NCBI RefSeq assembly: GCF_052857255.1
Contig: NC_135498.1
Coordinates: 158,891,124-158,955,123, forward strand
Reading direction: 5' to 3'
Source of the DNA: Amblyomma americanum
Taxonomy: Eukaryota > Arthropoda > Arachnida > Ixodida > Ixodidae
DNA: 64,000 bases
Part shown: one piece after another, positions 1 to 9,919 of the stretch
How positions within the stretch are numbered: position 1 is the first letter of the stretch
Layout of the letters: each line of letters starts with the position of its first letter
Notes under the pieces: model-generated
What the model saw: only the letters and a program-made list of their open reading frames with translations
The model's database searches: none
Told to the model about the DNA's origin: nothing
Translations under genes and position numbers: made by a program

Positions 1-580
1 CATCAGACGACCGGGAGCGACGAATAAGGCCAGTTCTCCTCCAAACCGTATTTGATGCGGCAAATCTTCAACTGTCATGCCGCTCTTTAGCTTCAGAACG
101 ACCGACCTCGTCGTGGAGCCCTTGTCACTCACACCTTTCACACGCCACCGCTCTCTGCTAACGTCCATGACAGTCCCAAATGCTGCTAATGCGGTCCCCA
201 CGTCCTCGTCGGCCACGCCGTGCAGCAGCCAGTAAAGCCTAAGCCTCACCTGCCGATCCTGCGGGTCGATGATGACGCAGCGGCGTTTCTTCATCCTTAA
301 AGGCCAGCAGCCGCTTTGTAGCCTCCGCGCCGTTAAGTGTGACTGCCCACACGTGATTTACCTGGTAGGCTCCCAGGGCCACGAAGTCCGGCAGGAAACC
401 AGTAGGCAAGAGAGCATCTTTTAAATCTTCGACCCTATAGCGCCCCGCTCAAAAGTCGCCGTGCAAAAACGCGGTGTTCATAACGATGATTCCTGTTGGC
501 AGTTCGGGCAGTATCAGCTGGTAATCGGTGTCGTCGCTATCGGTGATCCTGTTTCCACGGCCAGCAAGAGCCGCTATCGC
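1..580 (-). pseudogene. LINE ORF1 (gag-like) pseudogene, 3' end off the window
   Basis: Read on the minus strand this is protein-like for about 190 residues. It ends at the window edge in a stretch with LKLKSGMTVEDLPHQIRFGG and VAPGR, the kind of sequence that precedes the zinc knuckles of ORF1 proteins in tick non-LTR elements. The knuckles themselves would lie beyond position 1. The frame is broken by an in-frame stop at 449-451 and by a frameshift near 270-300. The 5' side of the element abuts a piece of a tRNA-Ile repeat at about 636. The family role would be RNA binding and chaperoning of the LINE RNA; this copy cannot make the protein. The assignment rests on pattern recognition of the motif, not on a search. 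Confidence 0.6.
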
Positions 581-636
581 GATCCGCCGTAGCTCATGAT
601 TCTGCATCCGCACCGAACGGTAGCCGGTAGTAGAAT

Positions 637-725
637 AACCAATTGCGCCACTGGGGAGCTAGCGGTTGAGCACTCAGAACGCGTTCTGTATTTTAACCTG
701 AACATGTAAATTGATTTTATGCGTT
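637..725 (-). repeat. Partial tRNA-Ile(UAU) cassette copy
   Basis: Positions 637-720 repeat 3573-3655 almost base for base. They cover the 5' acceptor strand and D arm of the tRNA (read on minus) and about 65 bp of its 5' flank. The tRNA sequence stops after the GGTTA of the D loop and is replaced by the LINE ORF1 sequence on its 3' side, so this copy cannot fold. Confidence 0.75.
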
Positions 726-790
726 GCATATTGCAATCACTCAGTTCAGCCCTCGGGCGCGGCCGGGCAGCCACCAAACCACGTGACGTG

Positions 791-891
791 ACGTCACGAC
801 AGCCGGAGGAAAAGCTAAGCCCCAACTCGCGCGGTCGCGCGCGGCCGCAGCCACCACCTGATTCCCGCTCCTCACGCTAGGGGCGCTGCGC
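791..891. repeat. Left copy of ~100-bp direct repeat flanking LINE block
   Basis: GC-rich unit starting ACGTCACG and ending GGGCGCTGCGC. It is repeated at 3105-3204 with a few substitutions, a 5-nt insertion here and a 6-nt insertion there. The two copies border exactly the two LINE fragments between them, as a very long target-site duplication would. Confidence 0.7.
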
Positions 892-1206
892 CGGTCAGGT
901 ACCAGGGGATAGACACTTTGTGCATTGCGTGCGGAGAGGAGGAGGAAACGGCTGAACACTTGATACTTTTCTGTAAAGGGCTTCACCCTACAGTGGAAGG
1001 CAGCGGGGCTGACTTACCCAAGGCATTGGGGTTTAGGGATAGTGAAGGGAAAGTGGATTTTAAGAGGTTAGAAGTAACCAAGCGAAGGTTATCTGATTGG
1101 TGGCTAAAAGCAAGACAGGAGTAAAATTTCACAAGACATGGCTAGGTGGCTTGAGCCACCGCCCGATGTAAAGGGTTCAGCCGTATCCATCCATCCATCC
1201 ATCCAG
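892..1206 (+). mobile_element. LINE 3' terminal fragment with CCAT tail (copy 1)
   Basis: About 300 bp matching 2797-3104 nearly base for base. It encodes the last ~70 residues of a LINE ORF2 with a CIACGEEEETAEHLILFC zinc-finger-like motif, stops at 1122-1124, and continues through a short 3' UTR into a (CCAT)n tail ending near 1206. It is severely 5'-truncated, with no RT domain left. Confidence 0.8.
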
Positions 1207-3104
1207 ATGATATCTCGATTATGTTGATAAAGAAGTTAGGACCAAAATCCAAGCAAACATTAATACAGGTAGTGAACAAAATGATAGTGGATGAGAAAGT
1301 CCCCGATGAATGGCGATTAAGTAGAATGAACATGATATATAAGGGAAAGGGGGACAAAGCAGACGTAAGTAACTATCGCCCCATAACAGTGACATCTGTG
1401 GTTTACAGGGTGGTGATGCAAATTATAAAGGATAGATTGCAGGCTTGGGTGGAGAACGAGGGGATGTTAGGGGAACTACAGAATGGGTTCCGGAAACAAA
1501 GGAGGTTGGAGGACAATCTATTTTCATTGACACATTGTATAGAAATTGCGGAAAAGGAACATAGGCCCTTATTGCTAGCATTTCTGGATATTAGGGGAGC
1601 CTATGACAACGTTACTCAGGAGCATTTGTGGGACATATTGGGCACATTGGATGTGGAAAATGGAGTAATTAATCTTTTAAAAGATATATATATATATATA
1701 GAGGTAACAGAGTGCTCATTAATGGGAAAAAAATGTATCAGGGCCTGTAGAGATACAGCGGGGGCTTAGACAAGGATGTCCTCTGTCCCCTTTGTTGTTC
1801 ATGTTGTACCTGCAAGGTTTGGAGGCCAAGCTAGAGGGGAGCGGACTAGGCTTCAACCTATCTTTTTTCAAGCAAGGGGAATTGATTAAACAGACATTAC
1901 CGGGACTAATATATGCGGACGATATAGTGATAATGGCTGACAACAAGGAAGACCTGCAGAAGTTGTTAGACATATGCAGTACAGAGGGAGATAGATTAGG
2001 CTTCAAGTATAGTAAGGAAAAATCTGCAGTCATGATATTTAATGAAGAGGGCGGCGAGCATAGAATACAGGAGTTCGTGCTAAAAGTAGTGAATGAGTAC
2101 AAGTATCTTGGGGTGTGGATAAATAACAGTGTTGAGTATCTGACAGAGCATGAAAAATATGTAATGAATAAATCTAGTAGGAATGCAGCTGTCATGAAAA
2201 ATAGGACACTGTGGAATTACAATAGGTATGAGGTGGTAAGAGGGATCTGGAAAGGGGTGATGGTCCCTAGCCTGACCTTCGGGAATGCGATCCTGTGTAT
2301 GAGGCCAGATGTTCAAGCAAGGCTGGAAATTAGGCAACGGGGAGTAGGGAGGTTAGCTTTGGGAGCACATGGCAATACACCAAATCAGGGGGTACAGGGT
2401 GATATGGGATGGGCGTCTTTCGAAAGCAGAGAGGCTAGCAGTAAGATAGCATTTGAGGAACGATTGAGAAGGATGGAGGAAAAGCGGTGGGCTAGGAAAG
2501 TTTTCAGATACCTGTATATAAAGAATGTTGACACGAAATGGAGAAAGCGAACTAGAAAATTGACAAGCAAATATCTGGACAGCAGTAAGGGGGCAAATTA
2601 GCAATTATCGGTTAAGAAAAAGGTAAAATGGAACAGAGAGAGCTTTGTGGAAAACAGGGATGCTGACGAAATCGGCACTGGAAACATACCGGACCTTTAA
2701 ACAGGAAATTGTCAAAGAAAATATCTATGATAATTGTAGGGGAAGTTCTTTGTTGTTTGAGGCCAGGACTGGAGTTTTGCGGACTAAGACGTATAGAGTC
2801 AGGTACCAGGAGATAGACACTTTGTGCATTGCGTGCGGAGAGGAGGAGGAAACAGCTGAACACTTGATACTTTTCTGTAAAGGGCTTCACCCTACAGTGG
2901 AAGGCAGCGGGGCTGACTTACCCAAGGCATTGAGGTTTAGGGTTAGTGAATGGAAAGTGGATTTTAAGAGGTTAGAAGTAACCAAGCGAAGGTTATCTGA
3001 TTGGTGGCTAAAAGCAAGACAGGAGTAAAATTTCACAAGACATGGCTAGGTGGCTTGAGCCACCGCCCGATGGAAAGGGTTCAGCCGTATCCATCCATCC
3101 ATCC
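1206..3104 (+). pseudogene. Non-LTR retrotransposon ORF2 (RT and C-terminal zinc finger), 5'-truncated
   Basis: The reading starts in the RT N-terminal region directly after the CCAT tail of the preceding copy. Visible RT blocks are the YRPITVTS block (~1370), FLDIRGAYDN (~1580), RQGCPLSPL (~1770) and the catalytic YADDIVIMAD (~1912-1941). The C-terminal CIACG...EHLILFC motif lies near 2822-2880, and a (CCAT)n tail ends at 3104. Two frameshifts break the RT: one in an expanded TA run at 1684-1700, another near 1745. A further frame change near 2600 separates the thumb region from the C-terminus. The endonuclease half is missing. The class resembles the LINEs annotated as tick transposons; I do not assign a clade. 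It cannot retrotranspose. Confidence 0.85.
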
Positions 3105-3204
3105 ACGTCACGGAGGAAAAGCTGGGCCCCAACTCGCGCGGTCGCGCGCGGCCGCGGCCGCAGCCACCACCCGACTCCCGCTCCTCCCGCTAGGGGCGCT
3201 GCGC
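3105..3204. repeat. Right copy of ~100-bp direct repeat
   Basis: Partner of 791-891. It begins immediately after the CCAT tail of the second LINE copy and ends CTAGGGGCGCTGCGC. The two copies look roughly 95% alike by eye, apart from two small indels. Confidence 0.7.
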
Positions 3205-3214
3205 TATGATTGAC

Positions 3215-3432
3215 GTCACGGCATATGTTAAAAGAGCTGCGCTCCTTTGCCGGGACAGTCTTATACCCCTGTCACACGGGCATTTCGAGGGCCCTCGAAC
3301 CGATAGTCTATCGACTCGAAGGCGATCGAGCGCTGCTACACGGGCAGTTTCAATGGCGATCGAGTCAATAGCCTATCGAGTCAACGGAACAGCACAGAAC
3401 TCCATCGAGATATGCAACGCATTCATGGCTTA
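3215..3432. repeat. Dispersed repeat with CACACGGGCA and TATCGACTCGA motifs
   Basis: Contains two copies of ACACGGGCA about 60 bp apart and several near-palindromic CGATCGAG, CTATCGA and TCGAGTC words. I know of no protein here. It looks like a degenerate short repeat family rather than unique sequence. Confidence 0.4.
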
Positions 3433-3490
3433 ACCAAGCTAAGCCTGGCCATTTTTTAATTCCGCCGGCAGAAAGTACTAGACATGTAAT

Positions 3491-3496
3491 AAAAAA
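3491..3496 (-). terminator. Pol III T-run terminator of tRNA-Ile
   Basis: Six consecutive T on the minus strand, six bases downstream of the discriminator base. Confidence 0.65.
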
Positions 3497-3501
3497 CAAT
3501 A

Positions 3502-3593
3502 TTCCCCAGGTGAGGCTTGAACTCACAACCCCGGCATTGCTCACGAGAACTGTCGTATAAGTACCGTGCGCTAACCAATTGCGCCACTGGGGA
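3502..3593 (-). tRNA. tRNA-Ile(UAU) with an 18-nt intron
   Basis: This folds as a full cloverleaf on the minus strand. The acceptor stem is TCCCCAG/CTGGGGA with discriminator A. The D stem is GCGC/GCGC, the anticodon stem CGGTA/TGCCG with loop CTTATA-A, and the T stem GTGAG/CTCAC with loop TTCAAGC. An 18-nt intron lies one base 3' of the UAU anticodon, the standard eukaryotic intron site; tRNA-Ile(UAU) genes commonly carry introns. The mature length would be 74 nt. A run of six T on the minus strand (3491-3496) follows the gene and fits a Pol III terminator. Internal A box (TGGCGCAATTGG) and B box (GTTCAAGCC) are present. One oddity is T1:A72 in place of the usual G1:C72. It is probably a real gene, although it sits among decayed copies. 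Confidence 0.8.
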
Positions 3594-3694
3594 GCTGGCG
3601 GTTGAGCACTCAGAAGGCGTTCTGTATTTTAACCGGTACATGCAAATTGATTTTTACTTCCGCCGGCAGAAAGTACTAGACATGCAATGAAAAA

Positions 3695-3790
3695 GAGTAT
3701 TCTGCAGGTGAGGCTTGAACAGAACCCCGGCATTGCTCACGCCCGCTGTCGCATAAGTAGAGTGCGCTAACCAATTGCGCCATATGGAAA
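3695..3790 (-). pseudogene. tRNA-Ile(UAU) pseudogene, unit 2
   Basis: Same order of parts as the intact gene, including D arm, UAU-like anticodon region and intron. The acceptor strands (TTCCATA/CTGCAGA) no longer pair and the T stem has lost bases. Confidence 0.7.
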
Positions 3791-3861
3791 CTGGAGATTG
3801 ACGGCCGATTTTTACCTTGGCCAGCAGAACGTTCTGTACCGGAAATAGAAGAAAAAAACAC

Positions 3862-3932
3862 TCGCCCGGTGATGCTCGCACTTCATAACCCGACATTGCT
3901 GACGAGCACTGTAAGGTAAGGGCTTGCAGCAG
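3862..3932 (-). pseudogene. tRNA-Ile pseudogene, unit 3 (3' half only)
   Basis: Only the intron end, anticodon 3' strand and T arm remain recognisable on the minus strand (GCAATGTCGGGTTATGAAG), followed by a T-run. The 5' half is lost. Confidence 0.5.
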
Positions 3933-3990
3933 GTATTTGTGGTAAGCAGCGTATGCTCTCAGAGCTGCGCTCCGTGTTTCAAGGCCCACT

Positions 3991-5700
3991 TACGGATGGA
4001 CTAACTGATAGAGGCGTCATTATAGCATGCATTATAACCCTGCTCATTAATACCCTGCTAATTTTCCTCAGATTGTCCGCATAGGAAGGCTCGTAAAACA
4101 TGTGCATGTGTAGTCGCAACTTAGCTCAGAGTGGCTTTTCGGTCTTATGTGCTTTGACTGTTGTGAATAATGACCTCCTTAAATTGGCTGTTTCTTTGCT
4201 CACGCGTAAACCCTTAGATCATTCTTGAACCCTGGGCGCTTTTAACAGACGCACGCTAAATTTATATTTACGGAATTGAGCAGCGTTTCCTTACGGGAGC
4301 CAATTATGATGATCGGAACCACGTAGCGTTTATCCTGTACAAAATAAACGCTCGCAGAAAAAGTAATTTTCGGGGTTAGGTAATTATAAACAGTCTTATT
4401 CTGAAATCAATTTTCCGTCAGTCGTGCTGACCTGTAGTCGTTCAGATATCTGTACCCAGCAGTGGCCACTTGCCTATAGAATCGTAGATGGCGACATAAT
4501 TTTTACTTTTTTCGTGGAAACAATAAATCTTTTAGGCTGCACTGCTGACACGTAGGTTGTGATGATATTGAGTTTTTACTAACAGCCTTCGTTGTAGTGT
4601 CGCGCATGCTGCACAGATGTCGAGATAGAAAATTGCAATTCGGCATGATTGCCGCAGAAGTAAACGACGCTCTCTGTCCACCATTATCCTATAATTCTAA
4701 ACCGACACGATTTCAACGGTACCTGCAGTAACGTCTGATGATTATCGGTAGCTTTATCGGTGTGACTGAGCGCATGAATGGCGCTAGCATGGTATTGTTT
4801 TTGTTAGTCACCGATTTGACTGTTTTTGCAGCAGTGTGCATCCAGAGGTTCAGCTTCCTGAGAGTGACGTGCTGTAGGGCGGGAAAATAATTTTTTTTTT
4901 GGAAATGCATAATTTAGCACAAAGAACGACACAGAAACCGTTTAGGACGGATAAAATTTCTTATACCTCTATTGCTCCGACCGCGGGAACAGTAGTTAGC
5001 TTTTTACCACTTATGTTTCGTGTTGATAACTGAATGAGTGGCAGCGCTGGGACAAATACAATAGGCGGCAGCTTAGCATGACGCAAGCCAGAACATGTAA
5101 TGGTCCAAAACAATGTTGTGTCGGTGGTTCAGGCTCACATGTAACAGGTGTATCATTATGATTTTCAGAACCTGGGGTCTAGTGATCGCTGTGAGCCCTG
5201 GAGTCGCCACCTTCATGCAACGGAGGCTGCTGCTGTCAGCATCACTTAGTCGTGCGAGAGAGCTGAAAAGTTGCGAATTTTAACTATTGTGCACGTTTCC
5301 CACTGAACTAATTTTTCTTCATACAAAGGAAGGTCTTATTGCCGTAGTCCACAGCGCTTTCCGCTTAAGCCGCTCTATTTCCCTTTTTCCCAATTCAACC
5401 ACCTCATCGTGGGTACTTCAAGGCCAGCAGCATAATTATTAAGATGTTAATGAAGATGCATTCGTTTTAACGCGATAGCATTAAGGAGCTCGCGTCGCGG
5501 AAAAGCTGGTGTTGCTGTCTTTGTTGTCGTTGACCGTAAGCGAAGTATCCACGAATCCCCAGAGAAGCAACCTGCGAGGCAGGAGGGCCACCTAAGTCGC
5601 GTATCCTTGCGTAGTCATCACAACTTTCTCAGCGGATTGTGAGGAATCTTCGCACAGTTTCAAATGGCAATTAAATTATTTATTGGTCGCTAGAAGTTAC
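3991..5700. other. No recognisable gene
   Basis: AT-rich sequence with stops in all frames. I see no family motif, tRNA or strong repeat here. Confidence 0.6.
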
Positions 5701-5704
5701 TCGG

Positions 5705-5915
5705 CAAGTAAAACCCGGGTCGCACAAGTCCCGCCGGTGGCAGCGCCGGCCATCGTAGCGCAGTGGCCCATCGCTGAACCGCTGCACCACTGCGCCAGAT
5801 GTGGTATAAGTATTCCCAAGTATCTATGAATTTTAAGTGGTAAATGAACTGTTCTGCATATATGGGCATTAAACCATTATTCTATCGTGTCATACCCTTT
5901 AGGCAGAGCTTAAGT
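5705..5915 (-). repeat. tRNA-derived SINE, copy 1
   Basis: Minus-strand A box TGGCGCAGTGG (5787-5797) and B-box-like TGTGCGACCCGGG. About 200 bp match a second copy at 12885-13090, including the distal TTCTGCATATATG and GTGTCATACCCTT stretches. Promoter-like boxes plus dispersion fit a Pol III SINE. Confidence 0.65.
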
Positions 5916-5934
5916 GTCCCATCCAATTTTTTTT

Positions 5935-6205
5935 TTTACTTCAACACAAGCAGGAGGCAAGTACTGAGGACCCCGTCATGAATAGGACAAAGAGAAGGAA
6001 GAACTTTATTGAACAGAGTTTAAACGAAAATCAGCGCCCCAATGCAGGACAAGCCCCCTCTTCAGGGCTCCTGTGCTGGCTACCGCTCCTCGGGCCCGGT
6101 CGATCAGCTGTTGGTGATCTTCCTGGTCGGAACTAGACAGCATGGTCTCCCATAGCTGAGGGCTTGTGGAGGGGATGGGTATGATGGCGGGGTTCAACCG
6201 ACATT
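5935..6205 (-). mobile_element. LINE 3' end fragment
   Basis: The minus strand encodes a short C-terminal stretch with LWETMLSSSDQEDHQQLIDR followed by ARGAVASTG. This is the tail of a tick LINE polyprotein, recurring in related form at 25565-25690 and 11402-11575. A short 3' UTR with a TTCAATAAAG polyadenylation-like word follows. It lies about 100 bp upstream of the GMC exon, inside the presumed intron. Confidence 0.55.
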
Positions 6206-6308
6206 CCCAGTGAATATGGCCCAGCGAAGGGTATTACTTACAGTGTTGGCATACCCAGATAATGAGTCGGGTAGAGTTTATGGGTCCTTATCATATTTTC
6301 TTGCGCAG

Positions 6309-6609
6309 GGTTCGTGGCGGTGTCACCGGCCTGCGCGTCGTGGATGCCTCTGTGATCCCGGACATGTTGTCAGGGCACCTCAACGCTCCGGTCGTGATGA
6401 TCGCCGAGAAGGCTGCCGACATGATACTCGAAGACGCCAAGAACGCTGTCCAGGCGGGAAGCAGAGTGGTGGCTTCAAGCCTGCAAGAGGCACCTGTCGG
6501 CGAAAGCACGCTCTACTCTTCGGCCTCGCTCCTCTGGTCCTCCCTGTCGCTGTCGGCAGTGTCGCTTCTCACAGTGCTGCTCTGTACTCATGTGCTGACG
6601 CATCGATGA
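6309..6609 (+). CDS. Terminal exon of a GMC oxidoreductase (glucose dehydrogenase-like)
   Basis: The exon begins after a good 3' splice site (TTTTCTTGCGCAG, ending 6308). The first base completes a split codon and it reads through to TGA at 6607-6609, about 99 residues. The first 45 residues hold the GMC C-terminal signature: [13 protein letters not shown], then [20 protein letters not shown], with the conserved Asn of the GMC active-site loop in GHLNAP. Family members oxidise sugars, alcohols or sterols with FAD. After this the protein runs into a Ser-rich linker and a hydrophobic C-terminal segment ([19 protein letters not shown], ~6526-6585) with a short basic tail. That would suit a membrane or GPI-anchored form; I infer this from composition only. 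No upstream exons are visible, so they must lie in the first 6.2 kb unrecognised or beyond the left edge. The exon shows no disabling change. Confidence 0.8.
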
Positions 6610-9600
6610 AGTCTAGTCAACCCGAACAATGTGTAAAAAGTGCATACCCTTTCGTGTAAGTCTTGGCGGTTAACTCCAAGACGTGTTCTGTCCATGGCCT
6701 GTGGGTGACTCCAGCAACAATGGCTTCAATGGCTCGTGTCGGATGACGATTCCATATGTCTTTCAACTTCATTACGATGGTAGTTCTCGGAGAATGCGAT
6801 TAGTTTAAAACAGAAGCGAGGCGTTTCATTTATTCAAGCATTTTACTGAGAACGCTTGCGTTCGCCCTTTTTATTAAAAGGGCTGAAGAACAAAGGTGGA
6901 AGGTAGCAGTTGCACTTTGTTTCAGACAGTTTTCTTCCGACTTTCTTGCGTGCAACTGCGTCCACGGAGTATACACCTTCCGAGCAAAAATTATTCTGAG
7001 GCCTGCACTTCAGCTTTAAATGAAAAATACGGGGCAGCAATTCCTGCATAAGGTGCAGAACCATATAGCAAAAAGCTTAGGGAACGGTGGATGTAACGTC
7101 GAGACATAGCGCGCCTCATCGAAGGGGATCATCGCACTAAATTGCTAAACAGCATATCAGAAGAAGACACGAATTTAACTCCATATTTTGGCTGATTATA
7201 TTTATTAGTTACTGTATTGCGTGAAGTAGATTTTAGAGAAATCATTGTGGAAGTATCATACCCGACTGGAAACTGTATGAAGGTGTCCGCTAAATGTCCT
7301 TCAGCTGAATGGACACAAAAGTATAGTGGCTTTTAGTTAATAGCAGGCCTCAACAAAAGAAGCATTCTGAACCAATTTTTTTTTTATATCAACAGAGTTT
7401 CTTGGGGCGATTTCTGCACTTGACATTTTTCAGCCTCTGCAATTCAGAAGGCCCTGTTATTACTTGAGTATTTATTAATTAATGCTACAGCATTAGAGGC
7501 CCCGTTCTTGAGCAAAGCCGATAGCCTTCCGTTCGTGTCAGAAAAAAGCAGGTGTCCCGTCTGTCTCAGTGAGAAGATGGCAATGAAATTAATTCAAATA
7601 AACTCAATGCTGTTGGTGCCTACACACTGGGGCACTGCGCATCAGCTTATTGGTTGAGAGATATGCAGCCTCCCGAGGAACTATCAGAAAAACTATCTGT
7701 GGTGCTTTTGAGTGTTCAGCGCCGTGCGCACCTGACGGCAGCCGTGCAAACTGGAAGTGTTTGTGCAGATTTTTTGGATTTAAGTGATCCGCTGATTTGC
7801 ACAGTTCTTATTTTGTTAAACGTGAATAGTAATTCGTATGAAATGCCTGAATCCTTGTACAAAACTTCGCACTTGCACTTAAATATTTCCTTATGCAAAA
7901 TCAGCCTTTGTCGCCATTCATGCTCCCACATATTTCCTTTCGTCTGTACCCTCCCCGAAGCCGATTGTAACGACTTGGACCGCTGTAACGTTCCGTTATA
8001 TTACCGAGCGCGGTTCGTTGTAGAACCGAAAACACTTTGTTCACTGCAAATAACAGGAAATAATGCCCCCTTGGCAATCTTTTTAGGGAGTTTAAAAGTT
8101 TAAGACCGTTTTTGGCATTTATAACAAATAGTTATCGTCTAAAATTCACAACTTGCATGTGCGCAGCAAAATAAAAATTATTGCCTCATCTAAATAGGAA
8201 CCAGCTATTTGGCTTCTTTTTTTTTTCCTTGAACTGCGCGGGTTTTTCTTGTAAGGGATAAAAAGTTACTTCTCCTTGCCTTGTGGCGGCCTAATTCCCT
8301 TCAAATGTGATGTGCGTCTCATTAGGGGCATACTACCATTTATATGTGACTTACAGTGCTTCCTTCAGAAAAAGCCTGCATATTGTTATGTGCTATCCAC
8401 AATGTTCATGTTCTCGTCTCCCTTGTTGACATCAAGCTAACATTTTCAGCTGTGATGTGGTATGTGAAGCAATAAAGCTACTTACCCTCTTCTGACATTT
8501 GGTTATAGCCCTAAAAACCTGAACATTGTTTCAAAGCTAGCAAGAGCGAAGATAAGGGCTCAGAACTACAAATCTCTACTGCCCTGAATCAGACTGCAAC
8601 GATGCGTAGTTTCAAAGGTCGTTTACCTATCACCCGAAACTAGAAAAAATTACGAACCAGCCACAGACATTTTAATACCCGACTATTTTTCAGTGTCTGA
8701 GGTTTTTGTAATCACTAAATGCGCTTTCATTTTCATTGCGGAACATGACATGCCGAATGAAATTCAAGCAAACAACAAGTCGTTTTCATATTGCGAACTA
8801 AAGACGGGACTGTGTGTGCAGCCATGCAATGAAGAGACTCAGCACCATCTAGCACTGAACTTCTGTGACACGCATGATAGCTGTTACGTTCGTTTCTGTC
8901 ATGGCAAGCCAACTGATGTGTACAGCTTTCACGGCCGACAAAATTTGAGCTGCTTACTGATGACAAACTCATACGGGTGAAGTCAGGATAACGAGGTAAG
9001 GCTATATCGCGGCTTGTCAGTGCAATTAATTTGTATGATGTGTTCATCATGAAGACATTCAACGATCAAGTGATCACTAATATCCTGGGCACAAGAGACC
9101 ATCAGTTTTAATGGCAACTCGGTATACACGCTCCGAGCATTCTTAAAAGCTGCGAATTATTTTCCTGTGTGGCCGATTTCTCTATTGAAAATAATTAAAC
9201 GTCCCGGCTCTAGTCTTTTTTTTTTAAACTCACCTCCGAAAGTAGGAGCAATCAACCAACGCGAGGAGTGCCTTTCAGCTACTCGATTGGCGGCTGCGCT
9301 TTCACTTTTATTTTGTTTTTCAGGTTTCCATGAATCAATGGTTGCAGCCGCAGGCAACACGGCCGCAAGTTAGACTCACGGAAATTAAAATGCGTGTGGA
9401 ACTCTCTCATTTACGTATCGCTCCGCCGTTGGCAAAGCGGCAAGCCGTTACGCGACTGGCTGAAACGAACTCCACGTCTCCGTGGTAGGCAATGACCACG
9501 GGAGGCTTTTTTATTTCAGCGGCCATAGAGCCGGGAAATCAGTAGCCGGGAAATCGTCGACATCTGCGGGGAAGCGTCGTATACATCAACCGCAACTGCT

Positions 9601-9919
9601 GAGGCTCTCACAACCAACCTGCGCTATGTAGCGCGGAACTGTATGATGTGGGGCCAAGGTTGGACAGGTTGCCTTCTCGAGTAGGGTGAGTGAAACGCTA
9701 GCCGGCCTAGTAAGTGCGTCGGGAGCATTAATCATGAAGTCCTCCGTGCTATGGCAGAGCACGTTTTCGCACCGGGGAGTGCGCGGCCAGTGTCGTCTCC
9801 ACAGTGATACTTATGCTGTGGAACCTCTGCAGCTATTATTGGCAACGCGACTCACGTACGTTAAGAGGGCGAGGAAAACAGAGATATAATGCCCTGACCG
9901 CAAAGCCTCTTGGCACTAG
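6610..9919. other. GMC 3' flank and long stretch without genes
   Basis: An ATTAAA word at 6873-6878 could serve as a polyadenylation signal for the GMC gene; this is weak. The rest is AT-rich with only short random open frames. I found no RNA gene and no clear repeat of another part of the window. Confidence 0.5.

Larger units (their letters stand above)
3458..3990 (-). repeat. Tandem array of ~180-bp tRNA-Ile cassettes (three units)
   Basis: The phrase CCGCCGGCAGAAAGTACTAG occurs at 3462 and again at 3660, each followed by a tRNA-Ile-like sequence read on the minus strand. A third, more decayed unit follows from about 3826 (CCAGCAGAACGTTCTG...). The first unit holds an intact tRNA gene; the other two are broken. 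A fourth partial copy lies at 637-725. Confidence 0.75.

Noticed and set aside
6843..7064. 73-codon minus-strand frame downstream of the GMC exon
   Set aside because: Basic composition but no recognised motif; lies in the presumed 3' flank of the GMC gene.
7654..8103. 149-codon plus-strand frame
   Set aside because: No motif, no splice-site context, and composition like the surrounding AT-rich DNA.
9280..9375. Possible host exon after TTTGTTTTTCAG at about 9323
   Set aside because: The frame after the splice-like site is short, ends quickly, and shows no family motif.
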